Positions 63,966 through 64,000 of a DNA stretch of 64,000 nt are shown in pieces. The DNA lies in assembly GCA_021464245.1 (NCBI GenBank), contig JADCRB010000029.1, forward strand, positions 1,841,229 to 1,905,228, written 5' to 3'. The notes under the pieces were generated by a model. The model was not told the origin of the DNA. It worked only from the letters and a program-made list of their open reading frames with translations, and searched no databases. Position numbers and translations under genes: made by a program. Positions within the stretch are counted from its first letter, which is position 1. The number at the start of each line of letters is the position of its first letter. The stretch is from Carallia brachiata. Its lineage: Eukaryota > Streptophyta > Magnoliopsida > Malpighiales > Rhizophoraceae.

Positions 63966-64000
63966 CCTTACTCTCACTTCACACCTACCCTTTGCTCTCC

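Overview
This window is nuclear DNA of a eudicot plant. It is AT-rich (by eye well over 65 percent A+T), its genes carry short exons separated by GT-AG introns, and the recognisable proteins are plant orthologues: SRP54, a CDPK-related kinase, GEX1, a GIF/SSXT co-activator and an F-box/LRR protein. The spaces between genes hold worn transposons of plant type (SINEs, MITEs, LINE and gypsy remnants, and one pararetrovirus-like insert). I cannot name the species.

Layout. 1-1790: AT-rich DNA with an old SINE tail. 1791-3761 (-): F-box/LRR gene whose second exon seems to have lost its splice acceptor. 4.0-10.5 kb: MITEs, a broken retroelement coding fragment, a probable LINE 3' end and SSRs. 11.6-12.7 kb (+): fragment of an AAA-ATPase gene joined, across a frameshift, to an unrelated charged tail. 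15.1-19.6 kb (+): nine-exon SRP54 gene, 471 codons, behind a tandemly duplicated TATA promoter. 20-21.5 kb: tRNA-derived SINE, an unrecognised acidic reading frame and a single N (21507) that looks like an assembly join. 21.6-25.95 kb (-): 5' half of a CDPK-related kinase, with a frameshift in exon 1 and an abrupt end next to the N. 26-32.2 kb: gene desert with a 470-bp palindromic MITE. 32.3-34.8 kb: pararetrovirus-like insert flanked by a 346-bp direct repeat. 36.3-37.2 kb: SINE copies. 37.6-39.8 kb (-): GEX1 pseudogene with several stops and frameshifts. 41.8-42.9 kb: hAT-like element. 44.9-46.3 kb: gypsy gag and LINE reverse-transcriptase remnants. 46.9-52.6 kb: tandem repeats, SSRs and one SINE. 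52.7-59.6 kb (+): 15-exon gene for a coiled-coil protein of about 794 residues with a C-terminal winged-helix (LOTUS-like) region. 61.4-64.0 kb (-): four-exon SSXT/GIF co-activator gene, convergent with the preceding gene.

The genes are unrelated housekeeping or regulatory loci, each under its own control; there is no operon, gene cluster or CRISPR array. I did not find a clearly new biological system. The most unusual items are the viral-type insert with its very long, nearly identical flanking duplication; the SRP54 paralogue with intact GTPase motifs but a shortened M domain and a doubled promoter; the AAA-ATPase/novel-tail chimera; and the run of damaged genes (GEX1, kinase, AAA, F-box).
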